64,000 nt of DNA from WHTK01 sp963711035 (GCA_963711035.1 CAVQCN010000002.1:296848-360847); one strand, 5' to 3'; positions 36,437-45,224 are shown, counted from the first letter of the stretch. A program made the numbers and translations. The notes: generated by a model not told the origin, from the sequence alone.

Positions 36437-36473
36437 AACCGGGAACGGGCGTCGCCCGTTCCCGGTTTCTTTT
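36437..36473 (+). terminator. Rho-independent terminator
   Basis: AACCGGGAACGGGC and GCCCGTTCCCGGTT form a perfect 14-bp stem around GTC, followed by TCTTTT. It lies 35 bases after the surface-gene stop and is the clearest terminator in the window. Confidence 0.88.
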
Positions 36474-36499
36474 GCCCGTGGCCGGGCGGCGGTCGTAGC

Positions 36500-36537
36500 C
36501 AGAGATTTGCTTCGTCGCTGCGCTCCTCGCAATGACG
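36500..36537. repeat. Solo REP-like sequence
   Basis: AGAGATTTGCTTCGTCGCTG followed by CGCTCCTCGCAATGACGATG is the right-end type of the GTCATTxCGAG repeat family. It occupies the gap before the CcdA-like gene and may be part of what replaced its original 5' region. Confidence 0.55.
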
Positions 36538-36609
36538 ATGGTGAGATGCGTGTCCTGGTTCCGTGTTCCCTGTTTCGTGTTCCCTCTCCCGCGTCGCATA
36601 CTGGTAACG

Positions 36610-37404
36610 GTGGCCGCAACAACGACATCGACGAACCACGTGGGGACGCGCCTGCTGCGCTACGGCCGATCCTTCGGCCTCGGCTCGGCCTTTGCCGTCG
36701 GCTGGACGCCTTGCATCGGCCCGATCCTGGCCGCCATCCTGACGCTGGCGGCCTCGTCCGCGACGGTGGCGCAGGGCGCCTTCCTGCTCGCGTTCTGGTC
36801 GCTGGGCCTCGGCCTGCCGTTCGTCATCGCCGGCTTCGCCATTGGCGAAGCGATGGCCGGCATGCGGCGCATCCGGCCGCTGATGCCGGCCATCGAGGTG
36901 CTGAGCGGCGCCATCGTCATCCTGGTCGGCGTGCTCATGGTCCTCAACGAGTTCACCATCTTCAACACGTATTTCAGCGGCGCCGCGGACACGGTCACCG
37001 GCGCCGAGCAGACCGTCTCGGGCCTCAGCGTCACCGGCCCAGCCGGCTTCATCACCGCCTTCGTGGCCGGTATCGTCGCCTTCCTCTCGCCTTGCTGCCT
37101 GCCGCTGGTACCGGCCTACCTCGGCCACATGGCGGGCATCTCCTCCGAGGCGGGCGAGGAGTTCGGCACGAACCGCTGGCTGATGGTGCGCCACGCGCTC
37201 GCCTTCGTGGGCGGCTTCACGGTGCTGTTCGTCTTCCTGGGCGCTTCCGCTGGGCTAGTCGGCTCCGCCGTTCAGGCCAACCTGCCGTTGTTGGAGAGGA
37301 TCGCGGGCGTGCTGCTGATCGTGCTGGGCCTCAACCTGGCCGGCGTGATCCGCATCCCCTGGCTGTATCGCACCTACCAGCTCGAGTTCCCAGGTGAGCG
37401 CTAA
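36610..37404 (+). CDS. CcdA/DsbD-like membrane protein with its two halves in reversed order
   Basis: I choose GTG 36610 (VAATTTSTNHVGTRLLRYGR); a frame to 36532 is also open but lies in repeat-like sequence. CcdA proteins carry electrons across the membrane through a cysteine in each of two homologous three-helix halves. Usually the SPC..PLVP half comes first and the GWTPCIGPIL half second. Here GSAFAVGWTPCIGPILAAIL is at residue about 30 and FLSPCCLPLVPAYLGHMAGI near 160, followed by ERIAGVLLIVLGLNLAGVIR and the end of the protein. Both cysteines are present, so function is possible. It may be a real permutation or the junction of two tandem copies. It precedes the MOSC gene by 16 bases. 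Confidence 0.8.
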   Translation: MAATTTSTNHVGTRLLRYGRSFGLGSAFAVGWTPCIGPILAAILTLAASSATVAQGAFLLAFWSLGLGLPFVIAGFAIGEAMAGMRRIRPLMPAIEVLSGAIVILVGVLMVLNEFTIFNTYFSGAADTVTGAEQTVSGLSVTGPAGFITAFVAGIVAFLSPCCLPLVPAYLGHMAGISSEAGEEFGTNRWLMVRHALAFVGGFTVLFVFLGASAGLVGSAVQANLPLLERIAGVLLIVLGLNLAGVIRIPWLYRTYQLEFPGER

Positions 37405-37420
37405 CGGAGAATAGAGATTA

Positions 37421-37963
37421 ATGGAAGGCATCGTCGTAGCGGTCAGCCTCAGTTCCACGCACTCGATGGGTAAGCCGAACCAGGAGCGCATCCGCCTGCT
37501 GGCCGGTATCGGCGTCGAGGGCGATGCGCACGCCGGGACGACGGTGAAGCACCGCTCCCGCGTGCGTCGCAACCCGGACGAGCCGAACCTGCGCCAGGTG
37601 CACCTGATTCACGCCGAGCTGCACGAGGAGCTGCGCGCCGCGGGCCTCGACGTTGGGCCAGGGGCGATGGGCGAAAACGTCACCACACGCGGCCTCGACC
37701 TGCTGGCGCTGCCGGCGGGGGCGCGCCTGCTGCTCGGCGACGAAGCAGTGATCGAAGTCACCGGCTTGCGCGATCCGTGCTCGCAGCTCGACGGCGTCTG
37801 CGACGGCCTCATGGCCGCAACCCTCGATCGGGACGCCGAGGGCGGTCTCGTGCGCAAAGCCGGCGTCATGGCCATTGTGCTCAGTGGTGGCGACGTTCGC
37901 TCCGGCGACGCCATCCGCGTCGAGCTGCCGGAACTGCCACACCGCGCGTTGCCGGTTGTTTAG
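37421..37963 (+). CDS. MOSC domain protein
   Basis: The 180-residue protein (MEGIVVAVSLSSTHSMGKPN) is a stand-alone MOSC domain: GIGVEGDAHAGTTVKHRSRV near the start, RQVHLIHAELHEEL, GAMGENVTTRGLDLLALPAG, and VTGLRDPCSQLDGVCDGLMA with the conserved cysteine. MOSC proteins handle molybdenum cofactor-bound sulfur and reduce or transfer N/S groups in related enzymes. It is probably cotranscribed with the CcdA-like gene 16 bases upstream, which suits a shared thiol or sulfur role, although this link is only inferred. Confidence 0.88.
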   Translation: MEGIVVAVSLSSTHSMGKPNQERIRLLAGIGVEGDAHAGTTVKHRSRVRRNPDEPNLRQVHLIHAELHEELRAAGLDVGPGAMGENVTTRGLDLLALPAGARLLLGDEAVIEVTGLRDPCSQLDGVCDGLMAATLDRDAEGGLVRKAGVMAIVLSGGDVRSGDAIRVELPELPHRALPVV

Positions 37964-37965
37964 TT

Positions 37966-38003
37966 GCCCTCACCCTAACCCTCTCCCAGAGGGCGAGGGG
38001 ATT
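37966..38003. repeat. Palindromic CCCTCACCCTAACCCTCTCC-type repeat
   Basis: CCCTCACCCTAACCCTCTCC followed by CAGAGGGCGAGGGGA is a widespread bacterial palindromic repeat, here placed after the MOSC stop where it could also end transcription. A relative is at 15015-15038. Confidence 0.6.
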
Positions 38004-38120
38004 CGGCAGCTTCGCCGCCTTTGACCTGATATTCGACGGCCTGTCGAGCCGTAGACAGTTGGCGGACGGCCTACGAGAACGGCTGGATTATCGAGGCCTT
38101 TCGCGCAGTTCGCCCTCATG

Positions 38121-38783
38121 CTAATGGGGCGGCCACTGCTCCAGGCGGTAGGCGCTGTCCCAGAACATCCACTCCAGCCGCGACGACCGTTCGAAGGCCT
38201 GTGTCATTTGAGCTCGCTCCGCCTCTGACGCGCCGGACCCGACGGCCTCGACGATGGCGATGGCGCGTTCGACCGACGCGTTGAACTCCTCGCCGGCGTA
38301 CGTCTCGATCCAGCGGCGGTACGGGTTCGCCTCGAGGCCCTGCTGCGCCGTCTCGTAGATATGGTTGCCGGCCTCGCGATAGATCCAGAAGCAGGGCAGC
38401 AACGCCGCGACGGCCACCGGATACGGCTCGACGGCCGCGCAGGCGAGCAGGTAGTTCGTGTAGGCGAAGCACGCCGGCGCCTTCTCCTTTGCGGGCGTTA
38501 CGCCGAACGCCTCGAAGTAGCCCTCGTGCAAGGCGCGCTCGACCGTGAGGGCGCTGGAGCCAAAATTGAGGAAGGCCTGCTGCGTGGCCGGGTTGGGCGA
38601 CCGCACGCCCGCGAGGCCGAGGGCGCGGGAGAAGTCGCGCAGGTACAGTGAGTCCTGCTGCATGTAGAAGATGAAGCGTTCGCGCGCGAGCGTGCCTGCC
38701 GTGAGTTCGGCGATCAGGGGATGAGCCAGGATCGCTCGGAAAATCGGGTCGATGTGCTGCCAAAGGGTGTCGGTGAATGTCAT
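38121..38783 (-). CDS. tenA: TenA family thiaminase II / aminopyrimidine aminohydrolase
   Basis: The 220-residue helical protein has the TenA layout: LWQHIDPIFRAILAHPLIAE, FIFYMQQDSLYLRDFSRALG, EGYFEAFGVTPAKEKAPACF, the catalytic cysteine in ALLPCFWIYREAGNHIYE, and SRLEWMFWDSAYRLEQWP with the conserved glutamate. The cysteine places it in the TenA_C class, which hydrolyses aminomethylpyrimidine to recover HMP from degraded thiamin. It is alone, without other thi genes, and no TPP riboswitch is visible before the start. It is divergent from the MFS gene across a 128-base AT-rich region that must hold both promoters. Confidence 0.91.
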   Translation of the reverse strand: MTFTDTLWQHIDPIFRAILAHPLIAELTAGTLARERFIFYMQQDSLYLRDFSRALGLAGVRSPNPATQQAFLNFGSSALTVERALHEGYFEAFGVTPAKEKAPACFAYTNYLLACAAVEPYPVAVAALLPCFWIYREAGNHIYETAQQGLEANPYRRWIETYAGEEFNASVERAIAIVEAVGSGASEAERAQMTQAFERSSRLEWMFWDSAYRLEQWPPH

Positions 38784-38911
38784 ATTTGTATGGCCCTATA
38801 AGTCATGAACTGTGTTGCGTATATCAGGCGATGATTACTGAGAGTCAATACGTGCAGGACCTGTACATATCACTTTACGCAAGGTGCGGCGCTTTCTGAG
38901 AGAATAAGGCA

Positions 38912-40204
38912 ATGCGTCTTGCTGAACGCGACACGGACGCCGTAGAGGTCCTCGAGGCCCCAAGCTCCGGACGGTACGGTTCTCGCGTCTTCGACTCTTT
39001 CAAGGATCCTGAGTTCGGCTGGTTCTACGCCGCCATGCTTGGCCAGATGGCGGCGCTGAACATGCAGCTCGTCGTCCGCGGCTTGCTGGCGTATGACCTG
39101 ACCAACTCCTACGCCGCCCTGGGACTCATCGGCCTCGCGGGTGGCTTGCCGATGCTGGTGCTTTCGCTGGTCGGCGGCGTGCTCGCCGATGCGATGCCGA
39201 AGAAGGTCGTCGTGCAATTGGGGCAGGTCTTCAGCCTCCTCAACGCTGCGGGGCTCGCCGTCCTCGTCATGGTTCATCTGATCTCAATGGAGTGGCTGGT
39301 GGCGTCTGCTGCGCTCCAGGGCGTGATTATGGCGCTGATGATGCCGGGCCGCCAAGCCATGATCCCCGAGGTCGTCGGCATGGAGCGGTTGAACAACGCT
39401 ATCGCCCTGAATGTCGCGGGCATGAACGGTATGCGGCTGCTCGCGCCGGCCGTCGGCGGCTTCATCGTTTCGTTCCTGGGCTACTCCTGGGCCTTCTGGG
39501 CGATGGCGCTGCTCTACGTCGTCGCCATCGTCACGCTGCAGCCCATCCGGTGGCAGCCAGCCAGCGCCCCCGGCGAAGCCGGCGCCAGCGTGCGCGAGAT
39601 CGGCGTCAAGGCGCTGGTCGACATCAAGGAAGGCGTAGCCTACGCGCGGCGGACGCAGCTCATCTTCATGCTGCTGGCCGTGAGCTTCGTGTCGTCCATC
39701 TTCGGCATGCCATACCTGTACCTGCTGCCAGGCTACGTCAAGGACATCTTCGGCGGCGGCGGCTCCGAGACCGGCCTGCTGATCAGCATCAGCGCCGTCG
39801 GCTCCCTCGTGGCCACGATCTGGCTGGCGGCGCTGCCGGACCGTAGCCGCGGCCTGCTCATGCTCGTGGGTATGGTCATCCTGGGCGCCAGCATTGCCGG
39901 GTTTGCGCTGACCAAGAGCTACTGGATCGGCGCCGCGATCATGATCCCGGTGGGCGTCGGATCGGCCTTGCGCCAGACGCTGAGCCAGGGCCTGATTCAG
40001 GCCTACGTCGATAACGTCTACCGTGGCCGCGTCATGGCGGTATACATGACGCAGTTCAGCATCATGCAGATGGCCACCTTTTTCCTCGGCATGGCGGCGC
40101 AGCTGGTCGGCGTGCGCGTCTCCTTCGTTGCTCTCGGCGTGGCGCTCGTCGCCGTGACGATGCTCGTCTGGATGTTCGAGCCGCGCATGCGCCGCCTCGA
40201 CTGA
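38912..40204 (+). CDS. MFS transporter (EntS/MFS_3-like)
   Basis: The 430-residue protein has about 12 hydrophobic spans. A soluble N-terminus of 40 residues precedes FGWFYAAMLGQMAALNMQLV. The loop motif GGVLADAMPKKVVVQ is the MFS signature, and MMPGRQAMIPEVVGMERLNN with MRLLAPAVGGFIVSFLGYSW is typical of the enterobactin-exporter-like subgroup. The second half has a loop ALPDRSRGLL. The substrate is unknown; small-molecule export is the usual role. It is transcribed from the AT-rich region shared with tenA. Confidence 0.88.
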   Translation: MRLAERDTDAVEVLEAPSSGRYGSRVFDSFKDPEFGWFYAAMLGQMAALNMQLVVRGLLAYDLTNSYAALGLIGLAGGLPMLVLSLVGGVLADAMPKKVVVQLGQVFSLLNAAGLAVLVMVHLISMEWLVASAALQGVIMALMMPGRQAMIPEVVGMERLNNAIALNVAGMNGMRLLAPAVGGFIVSFLGYSWAFWAMALLYVVAIVTLQPIRWQPASAPGEAGASVREIGVKALVDIKEGVAYARRTQLIFMLLAVSFVSSIFGMPYLYLLPGYVKDIFGGGGSETGLLISISAVGSLVATIWLAALPDRSRGLLMLVGMVILGASIAGFALTKSYWIGAAIMIPVGVGSALRQTLSQGLIQAYVDNVYRGRVMAVYMTQFSIMQMATFFLGMAAQLVGVRVSFVALGVALVAVTMLVWMFEPRMRRLD

Positions 40205-40275
40205 GCCCTCGTGTTCAATGCCTTCGTGCTGTACGGTGGGCTCAGCAACTCTTGTAGCTACGAGTGGAGTAATCG

Positions 40276-41280
40276 ATGCCTGTAACTGAACTGAGAAACC
40301 TGGGCCGCTCCGGTCTGCGCGTTTCGCCCCTCTGCCTGGGGGCGATGAACTTCGGCAACCACGTCTTCGGCTGCGACGAAGAGACGTCGCTCAACATCAT
40401 GGACGCCGCCTTCGACGCCGGGATCAACTTCATCGACACGGCGAACGTCTACAGCGAGACGCGCTCCGAGACGATCGTCGGCAAGGCGATCAAGGGCCGC
40501 CGCGACAACCTGGTCATCGCCACGAAGGCCGCCGGCAACGTCGGCACCGGCACCTTCGAGCGCGGCACCAGCCGCAAGGCGCTGATGCTGGCCGTCGAGG
40601 CCAGTCTCCGCCGCCTCGACACCGACTACATCGACCTGTATCAGATGCACCGCTTCGACCCGCTGACGCCGATGGAAGAGACGCTCAGCACCCTGAACGA
40701 CCTCGTGCGCCAGGGCAAAGTGCGCTACATCGGCGTGTCCAACTGGACCGCGTCGCAGATCGCCGACGCCTCGCGCATCATCGAGCAGCGCGGCTGGGAG
40801 CCGCTGATCAGTCTGCAGCCCAACTACAGCATCCTGGTGCGCGAGATCGAGCTCGAGATCGTGCCCGCCTGCCTGCGCTTCGGGCTCGGCATCATCCCCT
40901 GGAGCCCGCTCGCGGGTGGCGTCCTCACCGGCAAGTACGGCGCCGGCGACCAGATCCCGGAGGGCACGCGGCTCGCGGCCCAGCCGCAACGTCGCGAAAT
41001 CCTGCAGCGCAGCGACGTCGTCGGCGTGGTGCTGGAGGAAGCGGCGAAGCTGGGCGTCTCGCCCGTGGCGCTGAGCCTGGCGTGGAACCTGCGCCGCCCG
41101 GCCGTCGCCTCGCCGATCATCGGTCCGAAGAGCGTCCAGCAGCTGGAGCAGAACCTGGAGGCGCTGGACGTTGACCTGCCGCAGGAGGTCATCGATCGCA
41201 TCGATGCCGCCAGCGCACCGCAGCTCTTCTACCCGTTCAACATGCCTCCGTCGCCGCCACCCCCGCCGACCGTTAACTAG
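40276..41280 (+). CDS. Aldo/keto reductase
   Basis: The 334-residue protein has the AKR (beta/alpha)8 pattern: NLGRSGLRVSPLCLGAMNFG, INFIDTANVYSETRSETIVG with the catalytic Asp and Tyr, VIATKAAGNVG with the Lys, and YIDLYQMHRFDPLTPMEETL with the His. NADP-binding residues follow (GIIPWSPLAGGVLTGKYGAG, GPKSVQQLEQNLEAL). It reduces aldehydes or ketones with NADPH; the physiological substrate is not clear from sequence. The ribosome site before ATG 40276 is weak. Two hairpins at 41362-41413 follow. Confidence 0.92.
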   Translation: MPVTELRNLGRSGLRVSPLCLGAMNFGNHVFGCDEETSLNIMDAAFDAGINFIDTANVYSETRSETIVGKAIKGRRDNLVIATKAAGNVGTGTFERGTSRKALMLAVEASLRRLDTDYIDLYQMHRFDPLTPMEETLSTLNDLVRQGKVRYIGVSNWTASQIADASRIIEQRGWEPLISLQPNYSILVREIELEIVPACLRFGLGIIPWSPLAGGVLTGKYGAGDQIPEGTRLAAQPQRREILQRSDVVGVVLEEAAKLGVSPVALSLAWNLRRPAVASPIIGPKSVQQLEQNLEALDVDLPQEVIDRIDAASAPQLFYPFNMPPSPPPPPTVN

Positions 41281-41361
41281 GTCATGGCCCTCGGTGGATG
41301 GGTGGCGTCGAGAACCGGCGAAAGCAGGGGGTAGTGGGAGCGCAGCCCATGCGGGGAGAGT

Positions 41362-41413
41362 CTGAGGGGTCTCCCTCAGGTCTTTCTCTTTGCCTCCCTG
41401 CGAAGCAGGGAGG
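41362..41413 (+). terminator. Two consecutive hairpins after the aldo/keto reductase
   Basis: CTGAGGG/CCCTCAG (41362-41378) is followed by the T-rich TCTTTCTCTTT and then a perfect 10-bp hairpin GCCTCCCTGC/GCAGGGAGGC (41392-41413). The first, with its T-rich tail, is a fair terminator. Confidence 0.55.
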
Positions 41414-41482
41414 CAGGAATGGGTGAAGGGGACACCCCCTCGGGCCGAAGGTCGGTCGGCACGCCCTAGATTGGTACCTCTC

Positions 41483-41791
41483 TCATCGCATCATTTCGAT
41501 GAGAGAGAACGGCCCAACGCCCAGGACCTGGTGCACGTCCCACTCGATGAGGTCGAAGCGGGCGTGCCCCGCCGCCGTGAACGGGTCGCTCGAAGCAATC
41601 GTCTCGGCAGCTTCACGGGACGGCGCCCTGATCAGGTAGACGCCCAGCGGCTCGTCCCGCAGGCGGCCGGGGCCGGAGAGCAGGATGGCTCCGGCCTCGT
41701 GCTGCGTCTTCATCCATTGCAAGTGCTCGTCGACGCCGACCGTCCACTGGTCACGAGGCTCCACGGCGTGCCGAAGGGCGATGAACCACAT
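41483..41791 (-). CDS. YciI family protein
   Basis: I start at ATG 41791 (MWFIALRHAVEPRDQWTVGV), giving 102 residues; a longer frame upstream overlaps the MscS gene and is Arg-rich noise. The family pattern is ALRHAVEPRDQW, HLQWMKTQHEAGAILLSGPG and SDPFTAAGHARFDLIEWDVH. YciI-like proteins are small dimers with a ferredoxin-like fold and a His-Asp pocket; they may catalyse dehalogenation or dehydration, but most have no proven role. The gene is 31 bases downstream of the MscS-type gene and probably shares its transcript. Confidence 0.86.
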   Translation of the reverse strand: MWFIALRHAVEPRDQWTVGVDEHLQWMKTQHEAGAILLSGPGRLRDEPLGVYLIRAPSREAAETIASSDPFTAAGHARFDLIEWDVHQVLGVGPFSLIEMMR

Positions 41792-41822
41792 ACGAGCTTC
41801 CTCCTGGATTTGTTGAGCTTGT

Positions 41823-42812
41823 CTATTGGTCCTCGGCGTCGGTCGAGTCGGGCATGCCGCTCGGCTGGCCCTTGACGGCAGCCGGCGTCGAGGCGCCCTG
41901 CGACGTGGACGGCCCCGGCGAGCGGTTGGCGTTGGCGAGGTCAAGGGTAGTGGCGAAGTGCAGGGTGCGCTGCGGGAAGGGAATGCTGATGCCCTCGTCG
42001 TCGAACGCCTTCTTGAGCCGGAGACGCAGCTCGCCGGTGATGGCCCACTGCTGGATCGGCTCCGTGTCTCCTACGATCCTGATGTCGATGGACGAATCGC
42101 CGAAGTTGTCGACGCGCAGCACCTGCGGAGGCGACTTGATCTTCGGGCCCCAGTCCGGCGAGGCTGCCAGTTCTTTCCCCACCCGGTTGATCACCTGAAT
42201 CACGTGGTCGAGGTTCGACTCGTAGGCCACGCCGATGGTCAGGTTGACGCGTGAGAAGGCCTGCGTCAGGTTGCTCGTGTTCGTGATCTCGCTGTGGGGC
42301 ACGAAATGGACGGTCCCGTCGAGGTCCCGCAGCTTGGTACGGCGCAGGTTGATGTTCTCGACCACGCCTGTGATGCCGCTGATCTCGACCACGTCCCCTT
42401 CGGCGTACTGGTTTTCCATCAGGATGAAGAGGCCGGTGATGACGTCCTTGACCAGGCTCTGGGCTCCGAAACCCACCGCCAGGCCGACAAGGCCCAGGCC
42501 GGCGATCAACGGTCCGATGTTCAGGCCGAACTCCGGCAGCACCATGATGATCGCCAGGATGAGGATGACCACCATGGCGGTGCGCGATATGACGTTCGAG
42601 AGCGTATTGGCGCGCTTCTCGATCTCGATTTCCGGATGACCTTCCATCTGTTCGCTGATCGCGACGCGTACGACGGGCACCGCGAAGTGCTCGATCAGCT
42701 TCGTCACCGCCCAGGCAACGATGGCGACGATGATGATACGCACGAGCGACTCGACGCCGTGCGTGAGTATCCGGTCCGTGTTGATGTGAATAGCGAGCGG
42801 CAGCAGATTCAC
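41823..42812 (-). CDS. MscS family mechanosensitive channel
   Basis: I take GTG 42812 (VNLLPLAIHINTDRILTHG) as the start; GTG 42878 is possible. The protein has a membrane helix (VESLVRIIIVAIVAWAVTKL), a second (TAMVVILILAIIMVLPEFGL), and the pore-lining MscS helix LIAGLGLVGLAVGFGAQSLV, then the beta domain (FILMENQYAEGDVVEISGIT) and the C-terminal alpha/beta cage. The last 40 residues are a Ser/Pro-rich tail. It would open under membrane tension and release solutes during osmotic downshock. Its 5' end is close to the divergent SixA gene. Confidence 0.87.
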   Translation of the reverse strand: MNLLPLAIHINTDRILTHGVESLVRIIIVAIVAWAVTKLIEHFAVPVVRVAISEQMEGHPEIEIEKRANTLSNVISRTAMVVILILAIIMVLPEFGLNIGPLIAGLGLVGLAVGFGAQSLVKDVITGLFILMENQYAEGDVVEISGITGVVENINLRRTKLRDLDGTVHFVPHSEITNTSNLTQAFSRVNLTIGVAYESNLDHVIQVINRVGKELAASPDWGPKIKSPPQVLRVDNFGDSSIDIRIVGDTEPIQQWAITGELRLRLKKAFDDEGISIPFPQRTLHFATTLDLANANRSPGPSTSQGASTPAAVKGQPSGMPDSTDAEDQ

Positions 42813-42974
42813 GAGGTTGTCGGGTCTTTCTAGACGGCCAGGAAGCCTGACCTGCGCGCGGGCTTTGGGAATCGCCACGACATACCAGGGACAGGAGGAG
42901 CGTACCACACCGCATCCAGACCCCTCGCCTGCACGTCGATGGCCGTAGCTTCGAGCCTGGGCGATAATCGTCCT

Positions 42975-43475
42975 ATGAAGCTGTATCTCGTGCGGCACGC
43001 CATCGCCGCCAACCCCGACCCACAGGCCTGGCCCGACGACAGCGAGCGGCCCCTCACCGAGAAGGGCATCCGGCGTTTTCGCAGGGCCGCCCGCGGCATC
43101 CCTCGCCTCGACGGTTCGGTTGACGTCGTGATCTCGAGTCCGTTTCGCCGGGCGCGGGAGACGGCCATGATCCTCCAGGTCGAGGCCGGCTGGCCCGCGT
43201 CGATCTACCTGGACGAGCTCACCGGCGCCTCGCCGAGCGCCTTGTTGGCCGCCCTGCAGCCGCACGCCGCCGCGGACGCGATCGCGCTCGTCGGCCACGA
43301 ACCGCAGCTCAGCCAACTGGCCGGCACGCTGATAGGCCGTGAGGGCCTTGCCCAGGTCGAGATGAAGAAGGGCGCCGTCGCCTGCATCGAAGTCGATACG
43401 CTGGGGCCGGAGGCGCACGGCACGCTGTTATGGCTGCTGCCGCCGAAGGCTTTGCGGGCCATCGCAAAGAGATAA
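42975..43475 (+). CDS. SixA-type histidine phosphatase
   Basis: The start is ATG 42975 (MKLYLVRHAIAANPDPQAWP), giving 166 residues. The RHxxA nucleophile (VRHAIA), the SSPFRRARETAMI loop and GHEPQLSQL with the second catalytic histidine are all present, as in the compact SixA phosphohistidine phosphatases. It is convergent with the CYTH-CHAD gene, with 7 bases between the stops. SixA and CYTH-CHAD genes are often neighbours and have been linked to phosphohistidine or polyphosphate metabolism. Confidence 0.87.
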   Translation: MKLYLVRHAIAANPDPQAWPDDSERPLTEKGIRRFRRAARGIPRLDGSVDVVISSPFRRARETAMILQVEAGWPASIYLDELTGASPSALLAALQPHAAADAIALVGHEPQLSQLAGTLIGREGLAQVEMKKGAVACIEVDTLGPEAHGTLLWLLPPKALRAIAKR

Positions 43476-43482
43476 GGGCTCG

Positions 43483-45183
43483 TCAGCGGCGGCGGCGCAG
43501 CAGCCGCGCCAGCATCGTCAAGCGTGGCTGCGCGTGAGGTTTCTTGTCGCCTGATGGAGCTTGCTGCTCCGTATCGTCCGTCTCATCCTTGTCGCCGCGC
43601 TTGATCGCCTGCTTCAGCGGCTGCCAGGCGTGGCGCACCTCGGCATAGGTCTTCGGCCAGTGTTGTCGCAGCTCCGCCATGCGCCGCCGCCGACGCTCGA
43701 TCATCTCACCGACGAGGAGCAAGGCGGAGGGCGTGAACTCTCCCGTCCCTTCCAGTGCCAGCTCCCTCAGGCGCGGTATGGCCACGTGGCAGTCCTGGTG
43801 CTCTCCAAGCAAGTCCTGCACGGCCGTGACCGCCGCCGCCATGCGCCGCGCCCGGCGGCCGTAGAGGTCGCGGAAGAACTCGACTGCGTAGCGCAGCTTC
43901 TTACCCTGGATGCGCGTGGCGTGGAATGCGGCGTCGTCGGAGTCGGTCTTCAGGTCGCGCGCCAGCCGGCGGAACTGGCGGTAGTGCTTCTTCAGGCGTC
44001 GCTCGGCGAACTGGCGGACCGGCAGCGCGGCGTCCTCGCCTTCGGCCGTGCCCTCGCGCAGGGTGGCCGTGAGCTCCGAGACCAGTGCGGCGTAGCGGTC
44101 GCTGTCCAGCGCTTCGAGCAGGCGTTGCCGGGGCGGCTCGCGCCGGTCGCGCACGCGTTGCAGCAGCATGCCGACCGCTGCGGCGTCTTCCCAGCCCGAG
44201 GACGCCTGCAATGCCGTCAGCGACTCGATCTCCACGTCCAGGTCACGCACCTCGCCCAACGTGGCGCCCACCCAGTTCAGCTCGTCGCGCAGGTGGCCGT
44301 AGCGCTCCGGCAGGGCCGTCCTGAAGACGCTGAGGGCGGCGCGCTGGCGCCGGATGGCGACCCGCATGTCGTGAAGCTCCTCCGGGTCTTCGCCCAGGCG
44401 CGTGCCCGGCTCGTGCTGGAGCATCTCGCTGCAGTGGCGCCGCAGAGTGGCGATGGCGAACTCGCCGGCCGTCGCATCGGCTGACACGTCGGTGAGTCCC
44501 AGGTCCCAGGCCCGTTGCGGCGTCAGGTCCGCTGCCAGCAGACCCGCCTCGAACTTCGAGGTGCCGGACGACGAGAGGTGATTGGCGTCGCGCAGGGCGT
44601 CGATGAAGCTTTCGAGGCCGTCCATGCTGCCCGGCCGCGCCTCTTCGACTTCGACACGACTCAGGTCGTGTGTTTCGCCTTCGGGCGGCACGACGCGCGT
44701 CTGGTCCAGCGCGATCTCGGCGATGATCTGTCCGCCCTTCTGCACTTGCCATGGCTGCCGCGCGGTCTGCACTACGAACAGCGATCGTAGCGGTTGCTTC
44801 CCCGCAATCAGGCGTACGCGCGCCGATACCGGCCCGTCGCCATCGAGGATGCCCGCCTCGCCTTCCAGCGACTGGTTGACCTCGATGCGGCGCACCGGGC
44901 CGCTCTCTGCACGGTCGAGCGACTTCAGCGTTGCTTCACGCTTGTCACCTTTGCTGCGCAATCGCAGGGCGAAACCGGCGCGGTAAACGGCCCAGTCCGA
45001 AGTGTCGAGATAGGTGTCGTTCTGCAGCACGGCGTCTCGAGCCTGGAAGCCGAGCAGCGCCGAGGCCGGCTGACGCTGCAGCCAGCTATCGACGGCGTCG
45101 AGATCAGGCGCCTCGAATTGCCATTCGGACTCGATGTGTTGCTCAGGGTTGGTCAACCGGATCCTCCGCCGCGCAGAGGCCAA
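43483..45183 (-). CDS. CYTH-CHAD domain protein
   Basis: The 566-residue protein has an N-terminal CYTH (triphosphate tunnel) domain, residues about 15-215, with DTYLDTSDWAVYRAGFALRL, EATLKSLDRAESGPVRRIEV and IIAEIALDQTRVV, and a C-terminal CHAD domain, residues about 235-530, rich in conserved His/Arg (LHDMRVAIRRQRAALSVFRT, ATRIQGKKLRYAVEFFRDLY, LGEHQDCHVAI). CHAD binds polyphosphate granules and CYTH hydrolyses triphosphates. The usual ExExK motif at the CYTH start reads ESEWQ here, so the lysine is replaced by glutamine. A Lys/Asp-rich tail ends the protein. Confidence 0.89.
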   Translation of the reverse strand: MASARRRIRLTNPEQHIESEWQFEAPDLDAVDSWLQRQPASALLGFQARDAVLQNDTYLDTSDWAVYRAGFALRLRSKGDKREATLKSLDRAESGPVRRIEVNQSLEGEAGILDGDGPVSARVRLIAGKQPLRSLFVVQTARQPWQVQKGGQIIAEIALDQTRVVPPEGETHDLSRVEVEEARPGSMDGLESFIDALRDANHLSSSGTSKFEAGLLAADLTPQRAWDLGLTDVSADATAGEFAIATLRRHCSEMLQHEPGTRLGEDPEELHDMRVAIRRQRAALSVFRTALPERYGHLRDELNWVGATLGEVRDLDVEIESLTALQASSGWEDAAAVGMLLQRVRDRREPPRQRLLEALDSDRYAALVSELTATLREGTAEGEDAALPVRQFAERRLKKHYRQFRRLARDLKTDSDDAAFHATRIQGKKLRYAVEFFRDLYGRRARRMAAAVTAVQDLLGEHQDCHVAIPRLRELALEGTGEFTPSALLLVGEMIERRRRRMAELRQHWPKTYAEVRHAWQPLKQAIKRGDKDETDDTEQQAPSGDKKPHAQPRLTMLARLLRRRR

Positions 45184-45224
45184 TTGTACGTGGTCGGCAC
45201 GATTGATTGTGAGCGCTTCGTTAA

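Noticed and set aside
38784..38911. TPP riboswitch before tenA
   Set aside because: The conserved CUGAGA and ACCUGAUCUGGAU elements are missing from the minus strand of this gap.
42813..43418. N-terminal extension of the MscS protein by about 200 residues
   Set aside because: The extension lies antisense to the SixA gene and has no membrane helices or conserved pattern.
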